Positions 12,070 to 24,440 are shown, counted from the stretch's first letter. The stretch is DNA of 64,000 bases from Simmondsia chinensis (GCA_018398585.1 JAGTTD010000008.1:10738501-10802500), one strand, 5' to 3'. Numbers and translations: made by a program. Notes: generated from the letters alone by a model not told the origin.

Positions 12070-12956
12070 TTGGAACTAAAGATGCCATTTAAGAAATCTC
12101 GAAGAAGTGATCCTATCAAGGGTTCTTCCTCGAAGACTCAAACCATCATGAGATCAGGGCATCTTAAGAGGAATCAAAAGTATGCCTTACTGGACATGGA
12201 CTTTAGTCTGGCACTATGGCTGTCTCAATATCAGCCTTCTGGTGTTAGGTTTGGTAATGTATGGAGGAGGAATCATCTTGATTAAGAGGTAGTTGGTCCT
12301 TGCAACCTTAATCAAACCTAGAAAAAGAAGGAGCTATGTAAAAAGGCAGCTCAGTGAAAAATTATGCTTGATTCCTGCTTGGCCAGGCTTTCTCAAGAAG
12401 AGACTAGGGTGCAAAAGGGCAAGCAAACCAAGCATATGGATCTTAATGATCCAATGGCGGAGTCCAAAGCTATGGATACAAGAAAAGGTCCAGCTTACAA
12501 GAAGCTCGAGAGATGGGCTATTTCCTCATCATCTGAAGGGTGGGAATCACTGTGAGATCAGCTTGCCAAGGACCCCCTAGTGTTGAAGTCTGCTAAGAAT
12601 GAGGAGGAATACTCCCCTCCTAGCATCAACTTAGTGGAACCTTTGGACCATGTCTGCCCAATATGGTCTGATATCAAGAGTGATTTCCATGAAGAAGATT
12701 TCCCCCAGCCTATGGAGGAATCGCAAACCCCAAAGGGTGATCTCAAGGAGCAACTGTAAGAACAACACATGCTAACAAATGGTAGTCCCCAGCAGTAGAA
12801 TTAGGATACATCCATGGTTGATGGCCTTGAGAAGGGAGTAGACCAAGGGGTCCAGATGTAATTCAGGACACTTTCTGAAAAGATTTATGTCAGAACTACC
12901 TTATTCCTTCCATGGAGTTCAAGGTAGGTGATGCTTAAGAAGATCTTGAGGGTCAT
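12070..12956 (+). pseudogene. Tat gag-pol linker, degenerate
   Basis: Short Lys/Ser/Pro/Glu-rich frames fill the stretch between the gag end and the protease. No domain is recognisable; the region holds many stops and frame changes. It is called part of the Tat polyprotein by position only. Confidence 0.4.
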
Positions 12957-13620
12957 GTGATAGCATCAGATGAGGAGCCTCAAGTGGAGCTCGTGGCTGA
13001 AGCAACGGCCACTAAATGTACACTCAACCCTTTATCTTTTAAGGTTAATGCTACAAAATCCAAAATGCATGATGACACACATGGAATGACGAGGATGATG
13101 TTTGATAGGCTGAACACAGCCAATAAACACATCAAACCCATATACATCAAGGCTAAATTTGATGCATTCTGGTGAACAGGGTCTTGGTGGATAATGGCAT
13201 GGGCATCAATGTGTTACCTTCATGTATGATATGGGTCATTGGTAAGTCTTGTGAAGACTTAATTGCTTCAGATGTGGCAATCTGTGGATTTTTGGGAGCT
13301 ACTACCAAATCTGAAGGAGTCAACCCGATTGACTTAATTGTTGGTGGCTTAAGCAAGCTGACAGCTTTCTTTGTGGTGGAAAATTCCTCAAGCTATAATG
13401 CTTTGCTCGAAAGGGATTAGCTACATGCCAATTATTGTCTTCCATCTTCACTTCACAAGTTGCTAATCTTTCAAAACCATAACAAATATGAGGTTGTTAT
13501 GGCAGATAACGAGCCATTCATGGCTTGCTCCAACTATGTTGAGGCAAAATCCTACAAAGATTGCATGGGACCTCTAGACATAAAAATGACCACTCCACAA
13601 TCGGCCTAACAGTAGGACAC
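12957..13620 (+). pseudogene. Tat aspartic protease
   Basis: The retropepsin-like domain starts near 13172 with VLVDNGMGINVLPS, in which the usual D-G/S-G catalytic triplet is DNG. It continues through NSSSYNALLERD (about 13384-13420) and ADNEPF near 13504, in the order known for Tat proteases. A frame change near 13172 and a stop at about 13418 show decay. The protease would cut the polyprotein. Confidence 0.72.
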
Positions 13621-14039
13621 GATAGCCATCCTTGAAAGCTCAGTGATTGAAGCTAAGGTTGGTCCAGCAGATGCCGAGTCTAAAGACTCTGACTTTTGGG
13701 GATGCATGGGAGCCCTTCTTAATGAAAAGATTTCCAAAGCACTCCAGAACCCCAATGCGGACACCTCCTAGAAATGGCCCAAGAGGCTGTTTCCTTAGCA
13801 TTAGCAAGGCTCATGGCCTGGTGCACTTATGATAAGCTTTTGACTGAGCAGATGTTCATTTGTTTCTAAGTTCATACAACATAAGAAAAAGAGCTGGAGC
13901 TCTCTAATTCAAGAGCAGCACCAGCCAAAATGGAGGATCTAAGGGCTGATGTTCAAGACCCCCTCCATGAAGGTTAATTTGGGTTCAACAAAAGACCCAA
14001 GACCCACTTATCTAAGCACTCCTCTTTCCGAGGGGCAGA

Positions 14040-14999
14040 GAGAGCAATACCTAACTTTGCTTTGCGAATTCAAGGACTGATTGACTTGGGACCATCATGA
14101 AATGCTCGGCCTAGACAGAAAGTGGTTGAGCATAGGCTTTTTATTATGCCAGGCTCGAGACCCATTATTCTAGACTATAGAAGGATGTCCCAAGAGATCA
14201 TTAATATGGTCAAGGAAGAGATCGATAGACTCCTAAAGGCCAAATTCATCAGAACTGCCAAGTATGTTGAGTGACTAGCAAACATTGTTCCTGTCATTGA
14301 AAAGAATGGCAAAATTTGGGTCTATATTAATTCTAGAGATTTGAATGCAGCCACCCCAAAGGACAAATAGTCCAATGCCTATTGCTAATGTGCTCATTAA
14401 CTCAGCCTCAAGGCATGAGGTTTTGTCTTATATGGATGGCTACTGTGGGTACTACCAAGCTATGACTGCGTTGGTGGATAATTAAAAAACAACATTCAGG
14501 TGTCCTATGTATGTAGGGATATTTGAATGGGTGTTTATGCTCTGTAGTTTCAAGAACGCTGGAGCCACCAACTAGAGAGCCATGAACATAATCTTTCATG
14601 ACCTCATTGGCAAGACCATTGAAGTTTATATAGATGAAATCGTGTTCAAATCAAAATCCCAAATCAAACACTTGGAGGACTTAAGGGGTGAGTTCCTTAG
14701 AATGAGGGCCCATAACCTCAAGATGAATCCATTAAAATGTGCTTTTTTTGTACGAGCTGGAAACTTTTATTGTTTTCTGGTGCACCAACGGGGCATCGAG
14801 GTGGATATTAATAAGAGTAAGGCTATCCAATAGGCCAAACTGCCTTAAAAAGAAGGAGCTTCAATGCTTCCTTAGGCAAGTTAACTTCTTGAGATGATTT
14901 ATCTTGAATGTCGCAAGGAAAACAAAAGTCATCTCTTAACTACTAAGACTCAAGTCAAAAAATGACTTCAAGTGGGAGGATCCACATCAAGCAGCATTT
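14040..14999 (+). pseudogene. Tat reverse transcriptase (interrupted)
   Basis: RT segments appear across frames: IVPVIEKNGKIWVYINSRDLN (about 14283-14345), MDGYCGYYQAMTALVD (about 14431) and a run from 14582 with GKTIEVYIDEIVFKSKS. The catalytic YxDD motif here is YIDE, so the second aspartate is lost. The region ends at 14999 where the Reina element sits; the frame resumes as FEAIKEYLIRP at 20044 after the insertion and its duplication cattt. Confidence 0.82.
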
Positions 15000-15367
15000 T
15001 ATTATACTTATGATTGAATCATAAGTATAAGCTAGGTAAATTTGAGATAGTTGAGAGTAAGAGATGAGGAAGAAGTGAGATTAAATGAGGAGTTAGAGAA
15101 GAATTAGATGAGAGAGAGAATATCTCATAAGAGATGATTGTAAATTTTCATTGAATGCCTTTCCATTACAAGATCAAGCTACTTAAGGAATCAAGATACA
15201 TGGAAAAGGGACCTAAGGAACAGCTAATGGCTTTTCCCACCAAAGGACTAAACCTACAAATCAATACACAAAAATGGCGCCAAACAACTAACCACTAGCG
15301 AGCTACTACTTTGGTAAACAAGCCTAATAACAACCCAATGATCTAAAATTCAATGCAAATCATAACA
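15000..15367 (-). repeat. 3' LTR of Reina copy 1
   Basis: Plus-strand ends are tattatac…cataaca; the first dinucleotide is ta where the other LTR has tg. A polypurine tract (minus strand TTAAGGGAGGGGGAT) lies at 15369-15382, directly inside it. Confidence 0.9.
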
Positions 15368-15429
15368 ATCCCCCTCCCTTAACAGCATTCTTGTCCTCAA
15401 GAATGAAAAGAAGAAAATTGGCTTAATAA

Positions 15430-18400
15430 GAAGCTTATATCTTCCCAAGTGCTGAAGGACTCATCCAAATTGCTCCAGGTCGCCAGCACCTTAGTACGGC
15501 ATTTACTATCCTCTTACAGCAACCTTGTCTATAGCACAGCCGTGGGTTGCAGCTTCAAAGAGCCACTGGGACCAACCTCAGGGGGTGTTGAAGATGGACT
15601 TTGGCCTTCTTTAACCTGCTTTTTAAGAAGTGAAACATGAAAGACACGGTGTATGTATGAGTTAGGTGGAAGTTCAAGCTTGTATGGCACATTGCCAATC
15701 GTCTCCAAGACTTTGTATGGACCAAAGAACCTTGCACAAAGCTTCACATTACTTCTCACAGCAGCAGTAGATTGTCTGTATGGTTGTAATTTTAGGTAAA
15801 CCATGTCCCAAACCTCAAAGTTTCTATCCACTCTCTTTCGATCTGCATAAAACTTCATCTGGGCTTGGGATTGCTGAAGGTTATCCTTCAGCTGCTGCTT
15901 CAGATGTTTCCTCTACTGCACTAATTCAGTAACTTCAGTTACATGAGAAACAATGCCTTGCAACACAAAGGGAGATGGAGGATCATATCCATACAAGGCT
16001 TTAAATGGAGTAGTTCCAAGAGAAGCATGGAAGTGAGTATTGTACCAATACTCAGCCAATGACAGCCACCTTCCCCATACCTTGGGATGGTTAAACACCA
16101 TACTTCTAAGATATTGTTCAATACATTGATTAATCCTTTCAGTTTGTCCAAGGGTTTGGGGGTGATAAGACGCTTCGCGGTGCCCATCGTCACTCACAGC
16201 TATTGCAGGAGTGGGCGATTGAGCATTAGCTTTGTTTTGCATTTTGTGCTTTGCTTTCTTGTTGTTTGGCCGTGTTGGCCTTTGATACCGATGTTTGATT
16301 CTTTCTTTGGATTGATTCTTTGATGCAGGCCTTAGGCCTTGGCTTGGGGTATGCCCCTCGTAGACTTGTACATATATTCTTTCATATATATGATATTCTC
16401 ACACTGATTTACCAAAAAAAAAAAAAGTCCCAAGTGGACTGAACAATTCTTTCCAAAAATGGCTCGTGAGCAGCTTGTCCCTATCAGAAATTATAGATTG
16501 AGGCAGCCCATGGAGCTTGTAAATGTTGTCAACGAACACATGAGCTAATTTCTCAGTAGTTACAGGACGTACCAAGGCAATGAAATGGCTTAACTTAGTG
16601 AACCGATCAACAACAACCCAAATCACCTCTTTTCCCTTTGACTTTGGCAGCCACTCAATGAAATCCACGCTTATATTTTGCCTTACACCATCTGGGACAG
16701 GTAAAGGTTGAAGGAGACCCTAATAGCTACAATCCCCCAGCTTAGCTCGCTAACATACATCACAGCATTGCACCTTTGAAGGATTAGTTGAGACACCATC
16801 ATAAGATATCACATGGCCCAAGTATTCTAAGTGTGACTAAGCAAAAATAACACTTAGCCAATTTTGCATACAATTTGTGCTTGCGCATGATTAAGAACAC
16901 CTCTCTCAAGTGTTTTAAATGGTCTTGAAAGGATGAACTATAAATGAGAATGTCATTGAAGAACACCAACACAAATTTCCTCAAGAATGGAAAGTAGCTG
17001 AGGCATTAGTCAATCCAAATGGCATTACCACAAACTCAAAATGCCCATGGTGTGTTCTGAATGCAGTCTTATATATATCTTGCTCCAACACTCTGATTTG
17101 GTAATACCCTTGCCTTAAGTCAAGCTTTGTGAAGATCTGTGCTCCGTACAACTCATCAAGTAGATAATCTATAACTGGTATGGGAAATTTATCTTTTACT
17201 ATCATTGAATTAAGCAGCCTATAATCAACAAACATTCTTGCTGAGCCATCCTTCTTCTTAAAAAGGATGACAAGAGAGGCAAAAAGGCTATGGCTTGGCC
17301 TTATGAAGCTTGTCTTGAGCAATTTATCAACTTGCTTCTCAATCTTAGTCTTTTGAGCATGTGGGTACTTGTATGGTCTAAGCTTCACTGGTTCAACATC
17401 AGTTTTGAAGGGAATGGCATGATCAAGAATTATTTTGGGTGGAAGTAGCTTAGGCTGTTCAAACAAATCCTCAAAGTCCTCAATTATGTCTTGCACTTCA
17501 GGATGGGAGACCTTCACAAGCTCAATTGAGGATATAGCAAACAATTGCCCAATCCATTGATAAGCACTCTTTCTAAGTCCTTTCTCCAACTTCCTTCCCT
17601 TAACCATCTGCAATTGAGCCTGATCAGCCACACCTTGCAATGATACCTTGGAGCCTTAAATGTCAAAAGAAACTGTCAGCTTAGCAAAATTGAACAATAC
17701 TGGACTGTAGGATCTAATCCAGTCAACTCCTAGCACCATGTTGCATCCACCTAATAGCAAGATCCTAAAGTCATAGTCAAACTTATGATCTTGTATAGTC
17801 CATCGAAATCCTTGACACTTATTCTAAATCATCACTGAATTTCCATCGGCTACTGTCACTGCAAGAGGATGAGTTTTAATCACTTCGTGGCCCACCTTCT
17901 TAACCAATTTTGGATATATGAAGCTGTGTGTACTCCCACTATCAATGAGAATGATAATAGGCTTCTTTCCAGCCTTGCCTCTGATCCGGACTGTGTTATG
18001 AGCACTATTACCAATCGAGGCCTTAACTGAAATTGCAGCTTCATCACCCACATGATCTTCCGATTCTTTTGGATCTGAATCATCGCCATTACTATCAAAT
18101 TTTCCCTCTTCTAATTGTTCATCACTACCAAACCCTTCAGTTGTCATAAGAAACTTGGAATTACACTTGTGACCAAACTAATAAGGTTGATTGCATTTAT
18201 AATTGAGCCTCTGAGGCCTTCTTTTTCCTCTGATCGGATAGCAGTAGGCCTAACAGATCCTTTTTGGGGCTTAACACTACCACCACGAGCTCTGTTGCTT
18301 TCATTTGAAGCCAAAACTGTTAACCTTGGGCTTCAATCCACTAATAAAACTTGACACATAGTAAGACTCAATGGCATGGGGATTTTCATCCATAATGCTA

Positions 18401-19540
18401 GCTCTAAGGTTTTCAAACCTTGCCATGTACTCCCTTACTAACGTTTCTTGTCTCACTTTATTGAACTTATTAACAATATCACTAGAATCATCATCACCAT
18501 ATCGCTCACACAACTCTTTCACAAATTCAGCACAAGTGAGAGTAGGATTGCTTTCCAACAAACTATAAAACCATACCTCGTGGTCTCGAAGAAGGCACAC
18601 AGTAGCAATCTGGACCTTGACTGCCTGCTCTATGTGGTAAAAATGAAAATAACGATCACATCTCCTCAACCACGAATGAGGCTGCTTGCCATCGAAGGAA
18701 TCAATCTGTACCCTTGGTTGTCTGTAACCACTGCCTCTGCTATTAGATGAAATATCATTACCGCCAGATCGTTGCTGAATCCCTTGTTAAGGAGGTCGAT
18801 AAATTGCTCTTCAATCAGATTTGAAGACCTGTGACTGTCAGGGAGTTTAGGAGGTTGAATTGCCTGTGCTGCATTCAAGTTTGAAGGTCTGGATTGATTT
18901 TGATCTAATTACTATTCCTCACTAGCAAATGCTTCATTCCCCGGACCTTGAGTCTGAGTTCTCACTTTAGCTGCTGTAGTCCTTACCTGAGGTCTTTCAC
19001 TAACAGCTGCAGCTCCAACAGAGGCATGAGATTGCATCATTACCGGAGGTCTCATCTGTTGATTCATAGGCAATGAGCTAGCTGGTAGCAAAGGTTTTAG
19101 AACTGAAGGCATAGTTTGCCTCCTGAGTTGCTTTTGAATTTCAACAATCTTTTCATTGAACAATCGCGCCTGTTGATCAATTCACTCAGTGACAATTTCC
19201 TCCAATTGCTGCTTATGTTGATTATCTGAGCTGCAATCTTTTCATCGATTTGCTAAGAATGCAAATTAAACCTCTCAATAAAATCATGCTCCTACTTTTT
19301 CAACATAAGGAGCATTCGAGCATCATTTCTTTGCTCAGTTTCTAGCATGGTCTGATTGATTTGTGCCATCTATGCCATCATTGCTGACAATTGTGCACTC
19401 ACGCCCTCTATATTGCTTGCTTGTGGTGCACTTTCTGCATTACCTCCAACCACCTCTGCATATGAAGGATTGGCTGCTGCTTGAGCAGCTGCAGCTCTTG
19501 TGGTAACTCCACTAGTCAACAACATTGCATTCGAGTCCAT
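15430..19540 (-). pseudogene. Reina copy 1 gag-pol
   Basis: Read right to left: gag begins at the ATG at 19540 (MDSNAML, then an Ala-rich stretch); gag core 18669-18301; protease 18147-17824 with LIDSGSTHSFI; RT 17640-16799; integrase 16668-15913; chromodomain-like end 15858-15450 (VWDMVYLKLQPYRQS, then KVLATWSNLDESFSTWED). The RT catalytic box reads FVLVFFNDILIYS, so the usual FxDD has become FFND. RT stops at about 16800 and the next recognisable codons belong to the integrase zinc-binding region, so the RT thumb and RNase H are gone. Several stops lie near 17656, 18180 and 19160. Confidence 0.88.
16171..16426 (+). mobile_element. 5'-truncated L1 LINE copy (3' UTR only)
   Basis: It matches 8480-8737 nearly throughout, including the A-rich tail (16413-16426), so it is the same LINE family. 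It lies inside the Reina integrase: codons for ELFSPLGT resume just after the tail, and YHPQTLGQTE lies just before it. About four or five integrase codons are missing between them and no target duplication is visible. Confidence 0.9.
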
Positions 19541-19655
19541 TTGCCTCAATCTTTTTTTTTTTTTTTTGTTGTTGTTTATGTCAATTTGCAAGAACTACTA
19601 CAAGTGATCAACAAAATTCCTAATCGAATGCATAATTAAATTGGAAGCCAAACAA

Positions 19656-19668
19656 GGCTCTGATAGAA
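19656..19668 (-). other. Primer-binding site of Reina copy 1, mutated
   Basis: The plus strand reads ggctctgatagaa, where an intact tRNA-Met site would be ggctctgatacca. It sits two bases from the 5' LTR. Confidence 0.7.
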
Positions 19669-19670
19669 AT

Positions 19671-20038
19671 TGTTATACTTGTGTTTGACTCATAAGTATA
19701 AGCTAGGTAAATTTCAGATAGTTGAGAGTAAGAGATGAGGAAGAAGTGATATTAGATGAGGAGTTAGAAAAGAATTAGATGAGAGTGAGAATATCTCATA
19801 CGAGAAGATTGTAAATTTTCATTGAATGCCTTTCTAATACAAGATCAAGCTACTTAAGGAATCAAGATACATGGAAAAGGGATCTAAGGCATGGCTAACA
19901 GCTTTTCCCGCCAAAGGACTATACCCACAAATCAATACACAAAAATGGCTCCAAACAGCTGACCACTAAAGAGCTACTACTTTGGAAAACAAGCCTTATG
20001 ACAACCCAATGAACTAAAATTCAATGCAAATCATAACA
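19671..20038 (-). repeat. 5' LTR of Reina copy 1
   Basis: Plus-strand ends are tgttatac…cataaca, 368 bp like its partner. It is followed by the duplication cattt at 20039-20043. Confidence 0.92.
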
Positions 20039-21993
20039 CATTTGAGGCCATCAAGGAGTACTTGATCAGGCCCAATAAACTAGGGCAAGCCTTTGAATAT
20101 CTATGTCTCTGCTTCTGAGGAATCGATTGATTATTTGCTTGTACAAGATAATGAGCAAGGTTTTGAACAAGATATGTTTGACCTTGGCCGTTGCCTAAAT
20201 TAATGTGAAATAAAGTATTCCTCAATTGGAAAATTGTGTCTATGGCATCAATAAAATAGTGACATTACTTCTTGACATTTTCTACATATGTAGTTGCCCA
20301 GACAGATGTTCTCAAATACATGCTAAATAGATAAATTCAAAGATGGAGATTGGATAAGTGGAGCTTAGTTCTACTTCAGCTTGAGTTGTTTTATGTCCCA
20401 CAAAAGTTAATAAAGGTACAAGCTTTAGCCAACTTTTAGCTGGCTGCCCAAACATCCGTATTGGCTTAAACAACGAGCCAAAACAACTTCTAGTGGTAGA
20501 CCTAGTCCCTTAGAAACTATTCTTTTATGGTTCGAGGACCAATTCAAGTGCTGGAGTCAAAATCGTGATAGAAGAGCATCACTAAATTGGCTGCCACCTT
20601 GGCAAGTATATGTCCCAACAACATGGCAAAGTATGAGGCATTGATAATTGGCCTTCAAACTCTTTTGGAAATGCAAGTCCGTAATGTTATCGTTAAAGGG
20701 GATTCACAGTTGGTAATTTGCCAAGTAGAAAGGGGAATTTCATTGTTTTGGTGATACCTTAAATGTATACCTATCAATAATATAAAAGCTATTGAGTAAA
20801 TTCGATGATGTGCAGTTTGAGCATATTCCCAGGGAATAGAATAAGGCAACCAATGACTTGGCTAAGTTCGCATCAAGGTACAAATTGCCTAGAACTTGGT
20901 GTGAAGAAACCCTGGTCATCAAGACTAATGTTCTAGATCATCACATCGAGTACACTGACTCCTTTGCTCTCATGAGTGAAGGCATGCCAACTAGACACTT
21001 GGAGGCGAATCAAACTATCCTAAGTTAACAAGAGGATCAGAGGAAGCCTTTGGTGGATTACTTCAAGAACCCTCAAGATTACATTGAGGACAAAAAGTTA
21101 AAAATGAGAGCTCACATATTCCATCTTGATAATAAGTTTGGGTAGTTAGGCATAAGGGACTCTAGTGGAGTGCTTCTCAAGTGTTTTGACTTGGACGAAG
21201 TAATGCTAGTGCTGATAGGAGCCCATGAGTTATCGGCCTGATTTAGCTAGCAACAAAATGCATTAGCTCATCAAGCGTTATGGCTATTAATAGCCATCAA
21301 TGATGGATGATTGCATAAAGTATGCCAAGGGATGTGAGCATGCCCATGACATGGACATGTGCCAGGAGTCCCTGCTGCTGAGATATATGCTACTGTCAAA
21401 CCATGGCCATTCAGAGGTTGAGTAATGGACATCATATGGGAGATTAACCCTCCTTCTAGTAAACAACACTTGTTTATTTAGGTAGCTACTAATTGCTTCA
21501 CAAAATGGGAAGAAGCTAAATCATATAGGAATATCAAGCAGCAGGATATGATTGACTTTATTAAATAGTACATTCTATTTGAGTTTGGTATCCCATAGAC
21601 CATTACGGTGGGCCAAGGTAGTGTGTTTAACGAAGTTGAGGTAAAGGAGTTTACCAAGATTTTCAACATAGAAATCTTGAACTTAACATCTCACTATGCT
21701 CAGGCTAATGTATAAGAAGAGTCAACCAACAAGATTCCGAATGCCAACATCGAAAAAGATGATTGAGGATAATCTCAATAAGTGGCATGAGTTGCTACTA
21801 GATGCCCTTTGAGCTTACAGGACATCTAAATGAGATGCAATTACGACAACTTCCTTCCATTTGTTGTATGGCCATGATGTTGTGCTCCATGATGAACAAA
21901 CATACTAATTTAGACCAAGTGAGGCTTGATGCGCTTCATAAGTTGAAAACTCAAAAGAAGAGGGTTGTCAATGTTGGGAAAAAGAGAAATGTT
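20039..21993 (+). pseudogene. Tat RNase H domains and integrase
   Basis: After the Reina insertion the Tat pol continues with FEAIKEYLIRP and a first RNase H segment (VSASEES, about 20108). A second RNase H of the archaeal-like type described for Tat shows NMAKYEALIIGLQTLLEMQ and GDSQLVICQ (about 20619-20720). Integrase core motifs follow near 21480-21720 (FTKWEEAKSYRN, FEFGIP, HYAQANV) and end with AAAC-type codons for HKLKTQKKRV at about 21940-21970. Many stops and frame changes interrupt all of it. The copia element begins at 21994. Confidence 0.78.
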
Positions 21994-24440
21994 TGTTGAA
22001 AAAATGAACTCTCTTATCGATAGTTGGGTTCACAATTTTTCAACTGTGGTCACAATAAGAGGTACCTATTAGAGCATATAAAGTAGGAGACTCCTCTATA
22101 AATAAGCCCCCAGATAGAGAGTCATGCTTCTTAACACCTCACGTGCGAGAGTTCCCGGGAATAGGTTTATCTTAATAAACCCTTTTGCCCTAATGCTGGT
22201 TGTTGGGACAAATTTTAAAAATTCTCCCAAATTTTATAAAGTTTATGCAATAGAAGGGTTTAGAACTCCAAAGTTAAGTGTGCTTGGGCGAGAGTAGTAC
22301 CAGGATGGGTGACCTCCTGGGAAGTCCTCACCCTCAGGTTGGGCGCGCAGGGAAACAACCTCTCTTCAGTTTAACACCCTGAAAAGGGAAGGCTACGTAC
22401 ATCAGCACCCCCCAGACCCTGCGTAGGCGGGAGCCCTTAGCAATGGGTATGCTCCTTTTATGCAGAAGAAGGGTTTAGAATTAACCTAGGGTTGATTTAA
22501 AATTCAAAATTTTAAATCTACAGATCTAAATTTTTAATTTAGATTTACAGGCATTTTACTCTAATACATTCATAACAATGCAAAACCTTAAATAGGCATA
22601 ATAATAATTACTATAAATAAATAGAAAAGTGAAAACTAAAAGCGAAGGAAAGAAGAACATACCTGAATTTGCTCCAAAATAAGAAAACCAGAAAAAAATA
22701 ATAATCTTCAAAAGAATACTAGAAATCGAGACCTTGCGATCATCTACGCAATGACCTCGAACTGCCTGGGGAGTAGGCTAAGAAAAACATTAAACTAGAA
22801 AAGAAAATTTTCATCGAAAATTTTTCTTTCCAATTAGGTCTCTGAAACAATTCCAAAAACCCAAAATAATTTGTTTCAATTCAATGCCAAACTCTTAGAA
22901 TAGGTTATTCTATTTATATGGGTATACTGGAGCGAAAACAAGCTATTAAATCGATGTGGGATTCACAACTTTTAAACAAAATGTGTAGTTTTAAAACAAC
23001 AACAGGCCAAAAGAAGCAGCGTTTCAGTAACGGGCCAAAACATTCGTGTTTAAGCCAATCGAGTGCTGCCACGTGGCAGCGTCTGATTCGCCCTCGAGGG
23101 GGTATGTGGATAACCCCTGGGTAGCGTGAATGCATGACACGTGTCACGCTTTGATTGGAGGGAAGCATGTCACTCTGATTCCTACTGTGTAAACGCAGCT
23201 TTGCATTTTTTTTTTTTTTAATTGTTTTGCTTTTGTTTTGTTTCATGTAAAAATTCATCTTATGAATTTTAGTTCTTAAAAATTATTTTATTTAACATTT
23301 TTATTTTTTATTTATCTCATGAATAATGTTTGGTTAAATTAAATTTACTCATCTCATGAATAAATTAATTCATCTCACGAATTCTTTAATATTTTTTTTG
23401 AAGGTAATAAATACAGAGGCTTGCGTAGGGATTTCAGAGACAATTTAAATCTAGATCCAAATAGGTTAAATTAATCATCTCATGAAATAATTTAACTATC
23501 ATTTAATGAGACTTAATTCCACTAAATAAATCTCACTGCAATCCAAACTTAAACTATTCATACGATAACTCCCTAGTAGATTGTATTGATGACAACAATC
23601 CCTCCACTAGATTTTCATGACAAAGGACAAATATAACTATCACCATTATCCTTCTTACAACTTCTCCATTAGTTACCAACTCGACCTCCATCAAATAATT
23701 AATTTATACTTGAACATATTTCCACTATAAATTCCAAATGTCAAATACTTGGAACACTTTGGCAAAAGTTTTTCAACTATTCAAGTATTTGCGAATCAAC
23801 TAAGGGGACATCTGTAAGAAACTGTAGATTCCCTATTGAATATCTGATCCTTGTCACACTTCATGACGCTACCCAACGTACATGGGAATTCAGTCGTGCT
23901 TTTAGACCTTACTTATAGTATACCAAATAACTAATGCTCCATGCACAAGTCCAAAATACCCTCAGGATTTAGAGTCATCATTCAAACAGTACAACGTAAA
24001 TCACTCATCTCCGATAGTAGTCTAGAAATAAGTAACCCACATGGTCCAACTCAGTGTGTCAATTTTATTAAGCACACGAACCCAACACTTTTGAATCTCT
24101 ATCCACATGACCAAGACAAGTCATCTAAAGTGTCACGTTATAGTCTTAGCATACTAGTGGTCCAAACTTGTTTTCGACTGTGAGCCTTTCAAACAAAAAA
24201 CCTATACCACTTGTTTCAAGTCTATCAGTGGCTTAGTCTCATAAACTACATACAACAAATATGTAAATTAGAGTCTGAGGACTACACCCATCTTCTGGAT
24301 GTTTCCCCAAAAAAAAAATCACGTGTATAAATGCTCGGTTACACTAATTTAACTAGGAAATGACTAGAACTTTAATTTTATTTATTAATTAAAATAATAT
24401 ATCTAGAATAAATTTGTATTTCAGGACACTGTTCCTAACA
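21994..24440 (-). repeat. 3' LTR of the copia element
   Basis: The plus strand starts tgttgaaaaa and ends gttcctaaca; on the minus strand the start TGTTAGGAACAGTGTCC is typical of copia LTRs. A purine tract (minus strand GGACAAGTGGAAGAT) abuts it at 24441-24455. The LTR carries the inserted SINE, two G-box palindromes (23065-23080 and 23135-23146) and several small palindromes around a central ctc. The same LTR family recurs, broken, at 42346-49432. Confidence 0.82.
22266..22456 (+). mobile_element. SINE with a 5S rRNA-derived head, copy 1
   Basis: Bases 22266-22333 match the 3' part of plant 5S rRNA, including the Pol III internal control elements: A box about 22276-22290, intermediate element about 22293, C box about 22301-22320. 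The tail contains gggaaggctacgtacatcag, agaccctgcgtaggcgggag and a final cctttt, resembling the 3' modules of Au-type SINEs and of the RTE LINEs here. Direct repeats flank it (22242-22265 and 22457-22480, 22 of 24 bases equal), which proves insertion by retrotransposition. The 5S head lacks about the first 43 bases of the gene. Confidence 0.85.

Larger units (their letters stand above)
15000..20038 (-). mobile_element. Reina-type chromovirus, first copy
   Basis: Two 368-bp LTRs (15000-15367 and 19671-20038) flank a minus-strand gag-pol, and the 5-bp duplication cattt (14995-14999 and 20039-20043) is exact. By eye the LTRs differ at roughly 25-30 sites. Short LTRs, tRNA-Met priming and a C-terminal chromodomain-like segment place it with Reina-type chromoviruses. 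A LINE fragment (16171-16426) interrupts integrase, and the end of RT, all of RNase H and the start of integrase are deleted near 16800. It is inactive. Confidence 0.93.

Noticed and set aside
22266..22333. Functional 5S rRNA gene
   Set aside because: Only about the last 68 of 120 bases of 5S rRNA are present, joined to a SINE-like tail and bounded by target duplications; it is SINE head, not a gene.
22242..22480. Cassandra-type LTR as source of the 5S sequence
   Set aside because: The 5S part is followed by a SINE/RTE-like tail with T run and 24-bp duplication rather than TG…CA LTR ends.
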